Shown: piece by piece, positions 21,108 to 33,536 of the stretch
Layout of the letters: each line of letters starts with the position of its first letter
How positions within the stretch are numbered: position 1 is the stretch's first letter
NCBI GenBank assembly: GCA_017163975.1
Contig: JAFFSR010000017.1
Location: forward strand, 186,001 to 250,000
Direction of reading: 5' to 3'
Length of the DNA stretch: 64,000 nucleotides
Origin: Anastatus disparis
Taxonomy: Eukaryota > Arthropoda > Insecta > Hymenoptera > Eupelmidae
The notes under the pieces: model-generated
Database searches by the model: none
The model's input: only the letters and a program-made list of their open reading frames with translations
Told to the model about the DNA's origin: nothing
Position numbers and translations under genes: made by a program

Positions 21108-21504
21108 ATAATTCCTATTTGTTGGATTATTATCTCACCTTTTTTGCATTGGAGGTGTGTTTGGTCGATACTGACTTTAATTCGACCAAGCTTGTGATGT
21201 CTGAGCCATTGGGTAATAATTTTGCCTATAAGCATTCTCCATTGTGTTCGGTGCTACATTATTTGCTGTTACTGTTGCATCGGTCGTTTGAGGTCCTGAG
21301 AATGGCTGGTCTGCTATTGGTTAAATTGGTTGTTCAGTTGAAATGCTCGCGTTAATCTCTGTGGCTTATACTGCTGCTATAGGCTCTTCTTTTACGCTTA
21401 TTATCTTCGTTCTGTTTTTCGCCTTCTTTTGCTTTCCACCTCTCTTTGCGCTCTTATTTTCTATTTCTTCTTCGCTTTCACCGTCTTGTTCAACAGCAGC
21501 CACT

Positions 21505-22562
21505 TTATTCTGTCTTATTGCCCTTGTAAGCAGCACCAGGTATTTTCGAAGACTCTTTTGGTGGTGGTGGTGTGTAGCGCTTATCTAAGTCTTTCTGTCG
21601 CTTTAATCGGTGTTCGTACTTCTCGATTGCGCTAAAGGAATCTAGTGTTTTATATGCCATATATTTTCTATATTCTGGCAACAAATTACAATACACTACA
21701 TCCAACTAACTTCTGAGCAACGGTAGTCGCCTGAAATGTCCAATTATTATTTTCACACAATCGAGGTAGTTGGTGATTAGCTCTTCTCTTGCTTGTGTTC
21801 TTCCTCTTAATTCTTCCCAGATATCTACTTTGTGTAATACACTGACGAATCTATGCCTAAAAGCTTTCTTAAACTCTTTCCAAGTACGAACCTCTTTTTC
21901 TGCGCCATCAAACCATCTGCTCGCTGATTCTGACAGGACTGAAGGTAGTATGTTCAGAATTTTTTCAGTTGTCATTCACCTTAACGTCTTAGAAAGTCTT
22001 CTGGTCCTTCTTTACCTTCACCTGAGATCCTCAAATTCCAGTCTTTCAGAATTCTAACGCATTTTTCTCCACTGCGATTACGTGAAATCTTCTTACATTT
22101 ACTTTTCTTTTTGTGTCTTTTGGTCAGCGCGTCGCTATCACTGCTGTATGTGTCCGAGTCTGACGACTGTTTCTTATGATGACACCTCGTTTTCTTACTT
22201 GTATATATCTCTTTTAGCGGCGTAGGGTCCTCATCATTATCACTAGGTACGGAACTTGAGCTCTCACTTGATGTTTCATCTTCTTCTCTATAATCTTGAT
22301 AATCCGGTCTTCTATGACGACTCTTTGATGAGTTCGTAGATGTTTCTGTCCTTGATTAGCTACGTGTTGTCTCTCTCGTCAATTGCTCCGTAACTATTCT
22401 TATTTTCTGTTGTAAACCCTTATCTATATTTGACTTCGCTTGCTTACTGCTCTTGGATGTTTCGCTATTTAACCTGCTTCTTTGCATCATTCTCAGTAAG
22501 TGCTCGTACGTTTTTTTCATCCCATTATCGGAGTTCATCAGTTTTTGTTGAGGTTGTGGCAA
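21505..22562 (-). pseudogene. gag: Gypsy element 1 Gag central and capsid region
   Basis: Three minus-strand frames belong here. 21,706-21,975 reads LPSVLSESASRWFDGAEKEV, TWKEFKKAFRHRF and ITNYLDCVKIIIGHF, the hallmark of a Gypsy-type capsid domain. 21,505-21,705 continues with LLPEYRKYMAYKTLDSFSAI and a Pro-rich tail. 22,356-22,562 is a basic, Gln/Ser-rich linker from the N-terminal side. Frame changes and stops separate them. Capsid proteins assemble the particle in which reverse transcription takes place. Confidence 0.7.
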
Positions 22563-22646
22563 AGGTTGCTGTTGTCCACTAGCGTGCGCTATCTGTCTTG
22601 GTGGTGTTGTTTCTCTATTAAGGTTCTCCGTTCCTTGGTTCTCGTT

Positions 22647-23390
22647 TCACCCTTCTGTTACTTCTATTTGCTCATTATCTCTCTTTATTTCGTCTCGATT
22701 CTGTATTCCTGGGTTACTAGAATCCGGTGATATTATACTGCTTTGTGGAGTAGTTGTATATTGTGACGTCACTGCCACTTCAAAGTCTGCTCTCCTCAGA
22801 AATTCTTGTAATTTAGGTATCATAGCCAACTTAGCCAGAGATGCTTTAAGGGTAACCGTTGTTTGTCTCAAGTTCGCTAAAGGTGTCGCCTTCATTGGCA
22901 GAGGTATTATTTGTCTTGCTGCGTTGGTGCTTGGGTCATGAATATTAGTAACTCGTTTCTCTGAAACATCAAGCTCACTTTGTGAACTTGTTTTCCACGC
23001 CTTTGATTCTGTAGCCTTTTCTTTTGATGTTTTCTTGGGTGGTCGGCCTCTCTTTTTTCTAACGTCTACTTCTGGAACTTCTTCCATTATATTCGACGCC
23101 GCAGTGGTCGCTGGCATCTCCAATCCTCTTTCATCGATGAGTGGGTTCCATCCAACATCAATTTCTGGTTGGCACTTACTAATGTTGTACTTCATCATTC
23201 TTTCTGTCAATACATCTATGTCTCCATGGGTACTAAGGTCTCTTTGGTCGAGTTGTTCTATTAACTCCTTTGGTTGCAATGTTCTTATACAACGGGCTAA
23301 TTTTCTTAGCTCCCTATTCTCTTTTAGAAGCCCTTTCCATTCTTGGCCCTTTTTGCTCGTTGTCGCGTCGATAGCAGCACAATGTTTCAT
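22647..23390 (-). CDS. gag: Gypsy element 1 Gag N-terminal part with SAP-like and AT-hook motifs
   Basis: This frame is open for 247 codons from the ATG at 23,388-23,390; a TTG three codons upstream is not used. After a short coiled-coil-like start, residues about 37-69 (LQPKELIEQLDQRDLSTHGD, then IDVLTERMMKY) have the helix-loop-helix pattern of a SAP domain, which binds scaffold-attachment DNA. A basic RKKRGRPPKK stretch follows at about residue 113 and is a textbook AT-hook core (RGRP). The rest is Ser/Thr-rich and low in structure. Both motifs bind AT-rich DNA or chromatin and are unusual in Gag. They might tether the particle or the preintegration complex to chromatin; that is inference. 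Downstream frames hold capsid and zinc knuckles. Confidence 0.65.
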   Translation of the reverse strand: MKHCAAIDATTSKKGQEWKGLLKENRELRKLARCIRTLQPKELIEQLDQRDLSTHGDIDVLTERMMKYNISKCQPEIDVGWNPLIDERGLEMPATTAASNIMEEVPEVDVRKKRGRPPKKTSKEKATESKAWKTSSQSELDVSEKRVTNIHDPSTNAARQIIPLPMKATPLANLRQTTVTLKASLAKLAMIPKLQEFLRRADFEVAVTSQYTTTPQSSIISPDSSNPGIQNRDEIKRDNEQIEVTEG

Positions 23391-23519
23391 TTTGTTCAAA
23401 TTTATTAACGATAAAACCGAAATATAAGAAGAAGTAAGAACGGGTTACTAACGAATTATTTCGTTTCTCTAGATACTTAAAATAGAGATGAAAACGGCAC
23501 GAGCAAAGGTGCACAACGA

Positions 23520-25670
23520 TCTTAATTTGGGTCGCCTATGGGGTCAGAATGGGGATAACCGTGCTACCAGTAATAAAAAAAATAATATGTATATAGAGAA
23601 ATATGATATAATAAATAAAGTACATCGTAGGTAGGAATTTTGAAATAAGATTTTAAATATAAAAATTTTTTCTCATTTTACAAATATCTTGAATATCTCT
23701 TGACTCTTGAATCATAATTCTATGTTGAAATATATTCCTGAAAGAAATAACGCAAATAAAAATTCGACTCTTCAGAGAAATTATATATTGTAGCACTGGT
23801 AGCAACGATTAATTATAACTAAGGGTAACACCAGGACACCTCTTTTAAATTTACAAAGAAAAATTTTATCACTTATGAAATTACAGAGTTTTTGCAATAA
23901 TTATATCTAATAGAAATTAAGAATTTTTTTTTTACAACCATCCTGTAATTTGTTCACTTTAGGGACAAAATGGGTGTTCACACTTGTGACTTATACTTTT
24001 ACAAATCGCACATATATCTAATATCTCTTAACAATCTAAGTATTTAGATATATGAGCAGAAGATAGCTAAATAATATTTATTTTATATTTGAATATGTTG
24101 AAAATATTTAATAAATATGATTGCAATTATAAATAACGCACGCACTAACACCTATTCTCAATGCGCAATTTCTCTCACCACATTCAATAATTGCATCAAT
24201 TTTATTTTTCTCTATAAAGAGTGCCCCCCGATAAGATGGTCGAAAATGCCTACTCTCCGAAAATGATTCTCGCCTTGACTACTGTATTTCTAATATCAGA
24301 AAAATAAATTTTCATCATATTTTGACTCCCTACTCCCTCCCCCCCCTCCAATACCTTAAAAAAAACGTTTTTTCGCATTTTATTTTATTTCTCGGATTAT
24401 AGTCGGTGAATCTACTTGAAAAAAGATCATGGATATAGTGAATTAACACACAAATCATGTTAATTTCTTTTAAACTATGTTATTCGATACCAAGTGACTT
24501 GAAAAAAATTTTTTTACTTTTAAATCTTTCTTATTTTTTTTCAGAGTGGGAAACAGGTCTGAAATCTATAAATTTTGTGTATTATGTTAAAAGACAGCTT
24601 CCTGAATTTTTTTAGACTTTTTCAATTGGTGGCACATCTCCAAAAATGCAAAAAACCGTTTTTTTCAGTAATTTTTTACATTTTTAGGGAATTTTCATAA
24701 ATAATTGGCATTGAAAACTCATGTGGGTAACGTCAATAGTCTCTATTTATGCAATCTAAGATATCAAAGTTCTAAACGGAGGGTATTGTAGCCCAAAGAA
24801 ATAAGTTTATATGAGTAAATATAAAAAGAAGAGGATATTCTGATTAGTATCTAATGTTATAAAATATAAGAGTTCCTAACAAACTTGCCATATGGTGAGT
24901 TTGAAAAATACTACCACAGACCCTATTTACTTTAATTATTTTGTCTGTAATAATCAGAATTTCTGGTTATATTTTCCAAAAAATTAACGTAATTTATTTT
25001 CACGATAAATTGCATCGAAATGACGTATTTTTAAACCCACAATCTTATAATGAAACAAAAATCCATTCTATAAATTCCCTAACATAAAGAAAAATTCAAC
25101 AGAAAAATAATTTTTGTATATTTTTATAATCATCTCCGATAAAATTAGATATTGGGGGTGACTGGGCCAAATTGGATCAGCATTGTTACATCAAATTACT
25201 TTCATTGTTAAAGTTTTTTTATAGCTATTTCAATCTTTTAATATTCACCAATATTTATATACAGTAGTGCCGGTCCGATTTGCGCCAAGGGTCCGATTTG
25301 CTCCGGTTACCCCTACAAAAAAAATATTTATTTCTCATGCTCTCGCAGAAAGTTCAGGGTTTGTTCCTTGATTTCACGATTGGAAATATGCTATTGTTAC
25401 ATGATCTATCTCGTCAGAATGTATGAATTTCCGTAGATTATATAGCTGTGCGCATGCGCCTTGAATTACTACTCAAGAACGTGTCCAGATTCTTACAATG
25501 TTTTGCTACAATAATATCTATTGTCGGTGTGGATAAGGACTGGTGGCGCCCAAAATTCGGGCTCTCTATACACATGAATATATCTATATTTATATGTACT
25601 AATAGCACAGCACCCGAGAAATTAAGGGAGAATCCAGATGACGGAACTTTTCAAGGGGTTGTGGTGTTCC
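23520..25670. other. Non-coding DNA between Gypsy element 1 gag and its right LTR-like copy
   Basis: About 2.1 kb of AT-rich DNA in the position of the element's 5' leader. No primer-binding site could be assigned with confidence. A pyrimidine run (CTCCCTCCCCCCCCTCC, near 24,335) and several homopolymers are visible. The 106-codon frame at 25,448-25,768 runs into an inverted repeat and has no recognisable domain. The excess length suggests unrecognised insertions. Confidence 0.4.
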
Positions 25671-26045
25671 GTGCCGTGTCCGTACCATTCTATAATGGAA
25701 TGTTTCATCTAGACTATCTCGTGTTTCCTGAAAAATTAGATAGTAAACGAACGACGCCTTTCTATTAAATTTAACATTAATGCTTGTAGCTCCGCTTTTA
25801 CATCGTCATTCTCTTTTAATTCGAAATCTGGTTTTATGAGTAATCTTCAATACAGTAAGTACAGTAAAAGTTATTTATCCATTAAGATTACTCATAAAAC
25901 TCAATCTTAGAGCAAAAGAGAATGGCGGTGTGAAACCTAAGCTACAAGCATTAATGTTGATAGACGTACGTTTACTATCAAATTTTTTAAGGAACACGAG
26001 ATAGTCTAGATGAAATAGTCCATCATAGAACCGTACATCATAGAG
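25671..26045. mobile_element. Palindromic MITE-like element
   Basis: The left arm (for example ATCTAGACTATCTCGTGTTTCC, positions 25,710-25,731, and TAACATTAATGCTTGTAGCT) is matched in reverse complement at 25,925-26,015. The arms meet near 25,860 around ATGAGTAATCTT / AAGATTACTCAT. Arm divergence is moderate. No clean target duplication was found. It abuts the right LTR-like copy. Confidence 0.6.
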
Positions 26046-26086
26046 CGCCAGTGAATCCTGCTCAGCTAGCTGAGTAGAGCAACTGC

Positions 26087-27842
26087 GGGCTGGTTCTAAC
26101 GATCAGAGTCGTCCAGAAAATTTTAATGTAATTTATGATTCAGAAAAAAATAAGAAGTTGAAAAAAAAAAACAATTTTCAAAAAAACAAAGTAAATTTTA
26201 GATTTATAAAGAAATATTATTGATATTAAATGACTCTAATTATTATAAAAAAAATAAAAGATATAATTAATTTTCTTCAACTTATAATTCTTGTCCTGAA
26301 AAGAGGAGGAGGAAAAAAAATAACTATTTGACTCTCTATCTAAACATTAAATTTGACTTTCTATTTTCTTAACTCAAAAGAAAACTTCGCTTACAAATCG
26401 CGATCCAAAAACAAGAAGGGAATATGCTGCTCTACTTGATTTACTACACTTAGGCTGTGCGCATGCGCAGAAGACTAAGAATTTACAATTCCGTTACACG
26501 TGCGATCAATTTAATCACTTTTTAGGTTGAAACCGTATAAAGAATAATTATTCAAAACTTAAATTACGTGACGCTCAATTTTCTTACCGCGCGGGCGCAC
26601 AACCCAACACCTATAATTTGCACTTCAATAAATATGAAAAAAGGAATAATATCAATATCACTCGCGTTACTCTGTACAAAATAAAAAAAACTTTGAATTT
26701 TAATTAATAACTACGTATAGCTATCTCGCTCGCACTCCTTTAACAATAGCCGCCGCGTCGTTTCTTTCTTACTATTTGACTATTTTCTTTTTCACAATAA
26801 TATAGGTATATATATATAACAATTTTAGTAATTAAAATACGATAAGAGCAATTTTTATTTAACTTGACTATTCACGATTCCCGCATTTAATTCATAAAAC
26901 AAAATGGCGTCGCGTCGCCGAGAAATAACGCCTTCGCACGTGGCTTTCTCTCTTCTTTTCTTTTAAATTTCACTGGTTTATTCCTATTAAGATATTTGTT
27001 CGCACTTTGGTTAAACCGCACTGACTCTATGTATAAAGATAATAAAAAGAAAATTTATCTCTTAAAGAGGACCGAGAAAGATATCGGGGAAAACCAACAG
27101 AATCAAAAGTACTATTTCTTACTTGCTAACCCATTATTAGAATTCCACTTACAGTCGCTCTACTGCAGATTCCTTATCAGTAGTAAAAAAAATGAAAAAA
27201 AAACGTGAAGCTAGTCGAAGAAGAAGAAAATGGTGTGGTCGAAGGTAAGGTAACGATGTTAGTTCCAAGAGATGGTCGCACCTGGTCACTGGCTCGCCAC
27301 CTCTGGAGGTGTCTCATCGCAGCTTTCTTTATTTTCCTTTATTTCTCCTTTTCTTTTTATTCAGTCCACGACTTTTCTGCTCTGGTTTCCCTCTCTGCTC
27401 CTTAACTTTACCGATATAATATTTAAATAAATTAAAGTTTTATATTTTACTTGAGTGTACTCAACGGCTGCTGATCCAAGAATGTACTCTCTCAAGAAGA
27501 AGGAAATAATACTCTTTTCCGTTTTGTTGTCTATGTTTGTCGCACTTAATTATTCTCCAACTTCTGTCCTTGTTTCTAACTTTTTTTTCAGTTTCTGCTT
27601 TGATCTCCTCAGTTACGAGTCACTATCGACAGCTTAATCGACGATTGGTCGCGGATCTCCTATCTCTATCACTCTAGTAAATTTTTCTACTCCACTTGAA
27701 GTCACTATGTTGCTTCACGCAGTAGAACCATCGATTATCAAAGATTTCTACTCATAGCTATTTCTCATTGGTCGATTTTACATGTGTTTGTACAGTTACG
27801 TGGTGTGGCGTTGAAATATCTAGTTATGCGTATATCTATAGG
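26087..27842 (-). mobile_element. Right LTR-like copy of Gypsy element 1, part 1
   Basis: The segment is a direct repeat of 10,137-11,765 with small indels, including about 100 bp near 27,170-27,290 that the left copy lacks. Both copies share CACGTGGCTTTCTCT, GAGGACCGAGAAAGATATCG and TACTCAACGGCTGCTGATCC. The copy stops at TCTATAGG where the hAT element is inserted and resumes at 44,703. The region behind it in minus sense leads into gag, so it stands where the 5' LTR would be. Confidence 0.55.
27835..27842. repeat. Target-site duplication of the giant hAT, left
   Basis: TCTATAGG here is identical to 44,695-44,702. In the left LTR-like copy, where there is no hAT, the site occurs once (TCTATAGGTGTTTATACACA, near 11,772), which serves as a paralogous empty site. 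Confidence 0.93.
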
Positions 27843-29816
27843 CAGGGTTGCGAAAAAAGTAATTAAAAATTATTTGAATCACAAATCATTTTTGAATTTA
27901 TAATTAAAGTTTCATTTAATTAACAATTCCTTTTAAATTAATAATTAAAAATATTTTAATTAACAAATCAAAATCTAATCGTGAATTGAAAAGGCTTTAA
28001 TTAAAAAATCAAAAGGAATTCTCAATTAAATAAATTTCAATTAAGAAATCAAAATGTAATCGTGAATTGAAAGGGCTTTAATTACAAAATCAAAAGGAAT
28101 TCTTAATTAAATAAATTTCAATTAAGAAATCAAAATCTAATCGTGAATTGGAAAGGCTTTAATTAAAAAATCAAAAGGAATTCTCAATTAAATAAATTTC
28201 AATTAAGAAATCAAAATGTAATCGTGAATTGAAAGGGCTTTAATTACAAAATCAAAAGGAATTCTTAATTAAATAAATTTCAATTAAGAAATCAAAATTT
28301 AGTCGTGAATTGAAAGGGCTTTAATTCCAAAATCAAAAGGAATCCTTAATTAAATAAATTTCAATTAAGAAATCAAAATGTAATCGTGAATTGAAAGAGC
28401 GTCAGTTATGATTATGATTTGTGAATTCGAGGGCTTTAATTAAAAATTCCACAATTCCTTTTTAATTAAACTTACTAAGGAATTTTTATCATATATATGT
28501 GTATAGAAAAACATATGTGGACACGCACGTACATACGCACCTAGGCTCATATATATGCAACATTTCATGTCGACCCACACGCACACATACGGACAAGTTG
28601 ATATATATATATACATGATCCGTTTCATGTCAACTTGCACCCGTTGACCCGTATATATTTTGGTTTATATATATGTATATATATATACATACATACATAC
28701 ATACATACATACATGGGATATTTCATATCGGTTAGCACGTACTCATAAGTACAGGTTTTCTTTATATGTGGTACATTTCATGACAACACGCACACACCCA
28801 TTCGTGTACCCTTATTTTTATATATATGGGACATTTCATGTCGATTCGCATGCATGCACAGAACGTTAATAAACATAGGATTTTTCACGTCAATTCGAAA
28901 GCACACACACAGGTTTATATATATGGGACATTTCATGTCTATTTGCATGCATGCACACAGACTTTAATAAACATGGGATTTTTCACGTCAATTAGAATGC
29001 ACGCACTTACAGGTTTAGATATATGGGACATTTCATGTCAATGCGCACGCACACACACACACACACACAGGATTATATATGGGACATTTCATGTCAACTC
29101 GTACATACTCATAATGACAGGCTTTTTTATATATGTGGGACATTTTATGACAACACGCACACACCCATCCGAGTAACTTTAGGTTTATATATACATATGG
29201 GACATTTCATGTCGATTCGCATGCATGCACACGCACGTTAATATACATAGGATTTTTCACGTCAATTCGAACGCACACACACAGGTTTACATATATATGG
29301 GACATTTCATGTCAATTCGCATGCATGCACACAAACTTTAATAAATATTGGATTTTTCACGTCAATTGGAACGTACGCACATACAGGTATATATATATGA
29401 GATATTTCATGTCGATTCGCATGCATGCATACGTACGTTAATATAAATGGGATTTTCCATGTCAATTCGAACGCACGCACACACACACAGGTTTATACAT
29501 ATGGTACATTTCATATCGATTCGCATGCATGCACACACGTTAATATACATAGAATTTTTCACGTCAATTATTACCCACGCCTATACAGGTTTATATATAT
29601 GGGACATTTCATGACAACTCTAACACACCTATCCGAGCGTCCTTAGGTTCACATATATGGGACGTATCATGTCAACACGCACGCACCGGTTTTCATATAT
29701 TTGACATATTTTGTCAACTCGAACGCGCAAACACATCTAAACATGTATTTGAAATTTGTATTTATATATATAGGATCGTTTCTGTCAATTCGCATGTACG
29801 CACACACATGGGCTTA

Positions 29817-29880
<64 letters not shown>

Positions 29881-30024
29881 TATGTGTGTATATCTGTGTA
29901 CACATATACAGGGGATATTTAATGTTAATTCACACGCGCGCACATACACACAGGCTTATATACACGGGACGTTTCATGTCAATTTACACGCATGATACAC
30001 GTACTTGAGTTTATATATATTTTT

Positions 30025-30081
<57 letters not shown>

Positions 30082-30199
30082 TATGGGGCTGTTCCTGTCA
30101 AGGCGCATGCACGCACACACATGGGCTTATAAATATATGTATATACATATACATGGGATATTTTATGTCAATTCACATGCGCGCACACACACACAAACA

Positions 30200-30230
<31 letters not shown>

Positions 30231-30235
30231 GAGTG
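27843..30235. repeat. Left inverted terminal region of the giant hAT
   Basis: It contains about 120 bp of unique terminus and then two arrays. The outer array (about 27,960-28,440) has about six copies of an 80-bp unit around AATCGTGAATTGAAAGGGCT and TCAATTAAGAAATCAAAAT. The inner array (28,540-30,235) has many copies of a unit of about 95 bp with GGGACATTTCATGTCAATTC, CGCATGCATGCACACAC and GGATTTTTCACGTCAATTCG. (TA)n runs lie near 29,818 and 30,029. All open frames rich in GTFHVNSHA-type sequence on either strand are translations of this array. Confidence 0.9.
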
Positions 30236-32438
30236 CCACCAGATTTTTTTCTAACAAGTGAGCAGTTTTTAATCAGTTACACAAACAGGTTTTTTTTTCT
30301 ATGTTACTTAAAATAAAAAAAATTCTAGTTTAGGAGAAGTTGCTAATATTAATACTGATAAAAATCTTAAAGATTTTTAAGGAATGGTTTTACTTTTTGA
30401 TGGATAATTTGATTATATGATTTTATTTTTGAAAAAGTTTTTCACATAATAGTTATCTGTGATAAAAAAATTTTTTACAATGTTAATTACATTTTCCTGA
30501 CATTCGTTTTGAAAGTTTGTGCTTAGCAATTTTAAAATTTGGTTGTGACACTGATGATGCTGCTATAAACTATTTTGGATGTGTTATAATTAGTGTGCTG
30601 CCTCATTTTTCAACTGAAGGATTATAAATTAAGGATATTTTGGATTGAATTGCGGAAATAAAATAAATGATTGAAGAATTACAATCAACAAATCAATAAA
30701 TTCAATTATTAATAGTTAAAAAAAAATGTTACAATGTCAGTGAGTTTTTTCAACAGGGTTACACATAAATTAAATTAATTAAAATTAATATTTTCAATCA
30801 ATCATATACCTATTTTTTTTAATAAAAAGATATATTTTTACAAAATTTGTAACAGTAAAAGAGTAGTTCACAGAAAAAAAATTGTACTTTGTTAAAAAAT
30901 TTTATAAATTATAAAAACACAAGTTTTTTAAACTTCATAAAATAATGAATAGCGTACTGTACATATTGTTCTTGTAGCAAAAATTCTACATGTAAAAAAT
31001 GTAATAAGATTAAAATACAAATAACGATTAATTAAACGTATTTATAAATTATAACATAAATTTAGCAAATGAAATAAAATTTTAGGAAATCCTATTCTAA
31101 TCTCTGCTGCACTGTAACAATAGTCTCATTCTAATATGAAAAATTGAGAAAAATTATAAAACTTATTCTTTTTCATAACTTTGGCATGAAAATTGCATGA
31201 AATAAGCGACAAAATGTTTTTTATTTAAAAAATAGACTTTTCAAATTTTTGGAAATTATATAATACAAATTTTCCTGGACATTTTCCGACTTCACCCCCT
31301 TTAAATTAATGTTTAGTGACAAAATATACAAAAAAAATTTTTGGAACCGTGGACTCTAATGTTACTATAACAATCTCCCCTATTTTCCGACCTGACTTTT
31401 TCATGTGAGCACCGTTGCGCGGTACTCTCTGAATAAGCGGTTCAATTATTCGTGAAAAATTAAAGGAAGACCGCAACCAGCCTAAACCATTCTTTTTTTA
31501 TCAACAGTTGGTATATTAAAGAATAATTTTAGCTAATTAAAATGTAAAAATTCTTAATTATATTGGTCACCAATGATTGGTGCAATAAAATAGAAAAAAT
31601 CATTAAAAATGGCAAAATGAGTTTTTTTATATTTATGTTTTTACAGAGAAATGGAGCAATGTACGGCAAAATTGATAAGAATATTTTCGACTTAATATTT
31701 GATGAAAAACACGAAAAATTATGTTTTTCTGCGAAGAATTAACAACCACAAAATTTACTTAGAGATTTTCCTAACTATTTTCCAGCTATCCACCCTCGAA
31801 ATTCGTGTTCAAGGCACCAAAATATATAGAAAAAACTTTGGTGGAGCCGTGGATCTCTATCGGCTACGGAAACTCTCCTAGCTACCTATATTAGTTATAA
31901 ATGTCCTCCGTATTCAGGTGAAATACCCCGGTTAAAATGTACATTAAGGTTTGGAAAGATCCTGATGTAAAAGAACCTTTCTAATTTTTTGCGGTTTTTG
32001 GTACCAGTCCATAATACAACTTTGTGAACTCTTATGAAAAAAATTGTCATGATTGTCGTTGATACCTTCTGAACTTTTTTGATTCATTAAGTTTTACTAA
32101 GGAATAGTAACCTTAATTTTATCATATTCACAATTAATGAACAATTAAGATCGCTTTAGAATTGAACAGCACTGTAAAGTTTTCAGGAGAAACCTTCTAG
32201 ATTGTATTTTAAAAAATTTTTCAGAAAAATTTTTTCATTTTATTATCGTATGAATATATTTATTAAATTATTGATAAATAAATGATTATAAATCTATGAG
32301 ATCATTTAAGAATACGGATGAATCTTTATATTTTCTGTATATTGATTGAAAGGTTAATGAAATTTCACGAACTCTGTGGAAGTAAATCGAGATCAATTAT
32401 TACAATCTTGTCAAGAGTTTAATAGCTATTAAAGATCC
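30236..32438. other. AT-rich interior of the giant hAT
   Basis: No gene is recognised. Two diverged direct copies of a block with TTTTCCTGGACATTTTCC / TTTTCCTAACTATTTTCC and AACCGTGGACTC / AGCCGTGGATCTC lie near 31,240-31,375 and 31,760-31,880. A short TGTCCTCCGTATTCAGGTG sequence near 31,905 resembles the end of the MITE at 44,730. Confidence 0.5.
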
Positions 32439-32442
32439 TTAA

Positions 32443-32821
32443 GAGGAGGTCGAGTATATATGTCCTATTGTAATAAAAAAATTGATTTTTTTACAAAAAT
32501 TAATAATTTTAGCAAAAAATAAAGAGAAAGCCCCATCTTGTATCATAAAAAGCAATATTTTCTTTGATTCGGAAAAAATTTTGTTATCGATTCGTTTTGA
32601 AAAAAACCTTGAAAAACATAAAATATCGAGGTTTGGATGGACAATTCAGTTTTTCAAAGTTTTCTTTGAAACGAAGCAATAAAAATAATTTTTTCTCATA
32701 AGAGAAAATATTGCTTTTATTATACGAGATGGGGCTTTCTTCTTATTTTTGCTACAATCATAAGGTTTTGCAGAAAATTGAATTTTTTTATTATAAAAGG
32801 ATAGAGATATACGACTTGCTA
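32443..32821. mobile_element. TTAA-flanked palindromic MITE 3
   Basis: TTAA occurs at 32,439-32,442 and 32,822-32,825. The inverted ends align as GAGGAGGTCGAGTATATATG and TAGCAAGTCGTATATCTCTA (right end read in reverse). Inner parts also pair (AAAGCCCCATCTTGTAT and its complement near 32,724-32,744). It resembles MITE 1 at its first bases. It is non-coding; the 66-codon frame inside is an artefact. Confidence 0.65.
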
Positions 32822-33159
32822 TTAATAAAATACCGTGAAAATTATTTATGATTCTCAGTAACGATTTTGAAGTTATAAAAAAATATACATATTATTCAAT
32901 TTTTTTAACTCTTGAAATAGTTAAGCATACCATGGAATTGTTCGATAGTGGAAATAAAGCCATTTTACACGACTAAGCTATAAATTTTTTTTGTGAATAA
33001 ATACCATAAATCGCACTGATTTATTAATACTAGGCAATTTTTCAGTTTATTAATAAGTTAATTTCATTAATACTATGATATGCCCTATAAAAATCACTAT
33101 TCAATATATTAGAAATTCATAAAGAATCTGAAGAAGTCATAATCATATTTTTTGATATA

Positions 33160-33536
33160 TGGGGATATTCACAAAACTTTTAATTCTCTAGTAACAGGTC
33201 ATATTACAGCTGTTACTGGGTTACCGCATGATGCACATTATTTAAACTAGGTTCAAATCTTTTGTGCTATCCTGTAACTCTATTTCTGATGTATTTTGTA
33301 AATGTTTAACAAACGGCGCAGTAGATATTTCTATGAAACATTCATTTTTACACATAAAAAATTACCGTAATTTATCTTATGTATAAATTTACTTTTTATA
33401 GAATTATCTGCTGCGCCGTTTGTGGCACATTTACAAAATACATCAGAAATAGAGTTACAGGATAGCACAAAAGATTATAACCTAGTTTAAATAATGACCT
33501 ATTACTAGAGAATTTAAAGTTGGGTGGATGTCCCCA
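33160..33536. mobile_element. TA-flanked palindromic MITE
   Basis: Ends TGGGGATATTC and GTGGATGTCCCCA are flanked by TA on both sides. The arms pair over most of the element, including AACTCTATTTCTGATGTATT and its complement near 33,436, and GGCGCAG / CTGCGCC. TA duplication and size suggest a Tc1/mariner-related non-autonomous element. Confidence 0.7.

Noticed and set aside
25448..25768. 106-codon plus-strand frame as a possible host gene
   Set aside because: The second half lies in the arm of an inverted-repeat element and no domain or codon signal supports it.
28660..30232. Many open frames with HFMSIRMHAHT-like repeated peptides on the plus strand (and mirror images at 42,713-44,089)
   Set aside because: They translate the tandem arrays and TA runs of the hAT termini; they are not protein genes.
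28600..30235. Possible CRISPR-like array because of regularly spaced repeats
   Set aside because: Units are contiguous degenerate satellite copies without unique spacers, in a eukaryotic transposon.
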